This document shows, in pieces, positions 4,515 to 5,138 of a DNA stretch of 5,138 nt (its first letter is position 1; each line of letters opens with the position of its first letter). The stretch spans positions 1 through 5,138 of the forward strand of contig JAESUF010000269.1 in NCBI GenBank assembly GCA_016763215.1, given 5' to 3'. The notes under the pieces are model-generated. The model was not told where the DNA came from. It was given only the letters and a program-made list of their open reading frames with translations, and ran no database searches. The position numbers and the translations under genes were made by a program. Origin of the DNA: Flavobacteriaceae bacterium (GTDB taxonomy: Bacteria; Bacteroidota; Bacteroidia; Flavobacteriales; Flavobacteriaceae).

Positions 4515-5138
4515 TTAATCCTGAATGCAGCGAACAGAATACCCGCTTCCTCTAACTGCGGTGAGCATTAAGCCAATGTTGTCATTAAAAAACAGGTAGG
4601 TAGCACCCGTACTAGCATTCCCACTAGGAATAGTACTCGCCCAATACAAGCCAATGTTATTCGCACTGCCAAGAACGCCATTTTTATTACGGAAGCCAGC
4701 AAGAGTCATTTTTAAGGGGCTTGCAAAAGCGCCTGCAGCATTATTACTTGACCAAGCTATTCGCTCAGTATCCCACTCTGTCTCTGTTGGTATACGATAC
4801 CCTGTAGGACATGGATTGTTAATTCCTGCAACACCTTGCCATAAATTGTCTTCACCTGCAAAATTTGTCCAATTTTCATCAATTCCTGGATCTGGTAAAA
4901 TAAAACCTCCATGACCAGGTGTTGCTGAGGTTGCTGTGGTAGCCGTTATATTCGCCTGTTCTACTCCGTCTGAGGTAGTGCTAGAGGTCCAAACAATGGT
5001 TTGATGCCCATCGGATCCACGACCCCATTGGTACAAATCTCCATACCCCAAATAATCTCCACTTGACGTAGCTACTTGGTTTGCACCTAAATTACGATCT
5101 AACCATATAGCACCACCAGCACCTGTAACAGGAGATGG
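4515..5138 (-). CDS. FISUMP-domain surface protein, copy 3 (C-terminal 207 codons)
   Basis: Partial gene; the N-terminal part lies beyond the right edge. The frame is open to the window end. The first visible codon corresponds to Pro252 of copy 2, so essentially only the FISUMP domain is seen: AIWLDRNLGA, YGDLYQWGRG, NPCPTGYRIPTETEWDTER, TLAGFRN, YWAST and the end GYSVRCIQD. The first ~170 visible bases differ from copy 2 at only about three sites, the middle is moderately diverged, and the last ~60 codons are strongly diverged, with a four-codon insertion and one codon missing. The 87 bases after the domain are again almost identical to copy 2. By homology it is a secreted, surface-exposed, C-type-lectin-like protein. 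Its start, leader and stalk cannot be seen, and a start at the internal TTG codon at 5051 would cut the domain. Confidence 0.9.
   Translation of the reverse strand, partial: PSPVTGAGGAIWLDRNLGANQVATSSGDYLGYGDLYQWGRGSDGHQTIVWTSSTTSDGVEQANITATTATSATPGHGGFILPDPGIDENWTNFAGEDNLWQGVAGINNPCPTGYRIPTETEWDTERIAWSSNNAAGAFASPLKMTLAGFRNKNGVLGSANNIGLYWASTIPSGNASTGATYLFFNDNIGLMLTAVRGSGYSVRCIQD
4519..4705 (-). repeat. Candidate DGR variable repeat in copy 3 (VR3)
   Basis: The last ~62 codons align to the TR at 3777-3955. Eight of the ten template AAY codons keep their third base; changes at A positions include AAC to GGC, AAT to AGT, AAT to ATT (twice), AAC to TAC and AAT to GTT. The 3' block TCTGTTCGCTGCATT is identical. 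It has a four-codon insertion in NASTGATYL, lacks one codon near the start, and has further non-adenine changes. It therefore was not copied directly from this TR and may have its own template or have diverged by ordinary mutation. Confidence 0.45.

Overview
The window looks like part of the chromosome of a Bacteroidota bacterium, probably a marine or environmental flavobacterium-like lineage. The DNA is AT-rich and most start codons lack a strong Shine-Dalgarno sequence. The surface proteins open with the 'GVGTTNP..SAALDI.STTKGFLPPRMT' head typical of Bacteroidota secreted proteins and end in a FISUMP (Fibrobacter succinogenes major paralogous) domain. Every gene I can support is on the minus strand.

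Layout, read right to left in the direction of transcription. (i) 5138-4515 is the C-terminal 207 codons of a FISUMP surface protein (copy 3), followed by a 3' hairpin and a terminator. (ii) 4429-3956 is an AT-rich stretch with several stem-loops and no convincing gene. (iii) 3955-3777 is an isolated 179-bp repeat of only the last ~60 codons of the FISUMP domain. It is frameshifted, has no start or 3' flank, and is rich in AAC/AAT codons. (iv) 3622-2139 is a conserved leader and a complete 455-aa FISUMP protein (copy 2) with signal peptide, head, two ~78-residue stalk repeats and FISUMP domain, then the same 3' hairpin and terminator as copy 3. (v) 2010-1837 is a small 57-aa hypothetical gene with its own terminator. 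(vi) 1589-249 is an exported thioredoxin-fold (TlpA/ResA-like) protein with a CPGC motif. (vii) 211-1 is a second copy of the conserved leader and the first 32 codons of a further family member (copy 1).

The main result is that the isolated repeat behaves like the template repeat (TR) of a diversity-generating retroelement (DGR), and the C-terminal ends of copies 2 and 3 behave like its variable repeats (VRs). In a hand alignment of TR to the copy-2 VR, 26 of 46 TR adenines differ, against 22 of 130 other bases. All ten AAY codons of the TR keep their third base in copy 2 while the two A positions change freely. TR and VRs share an invariant 15-bp block at their 3' end. Both VR genes carry a 12-bp-stem hairpin about 15 bp further on, and the TR does not. 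This is the expected DGR geometry. Against a currently active pair are the 22 non-adenine mismatches, a one-base gap, and the absence of any reverse transcriptase or accessory gene in the window. The TR may be old or decayed, may serve another family member, or may depend on a reverse transcriptase encoded elsewhere.

Taken together the window reads as a cluster of duplicated, secreted, C-type-lectin-like display proteins with shared 5' and 3' control regions and a diversifying tip. An exported thiol-disulfide protein gene lies among them. It may simply be a neighbour.
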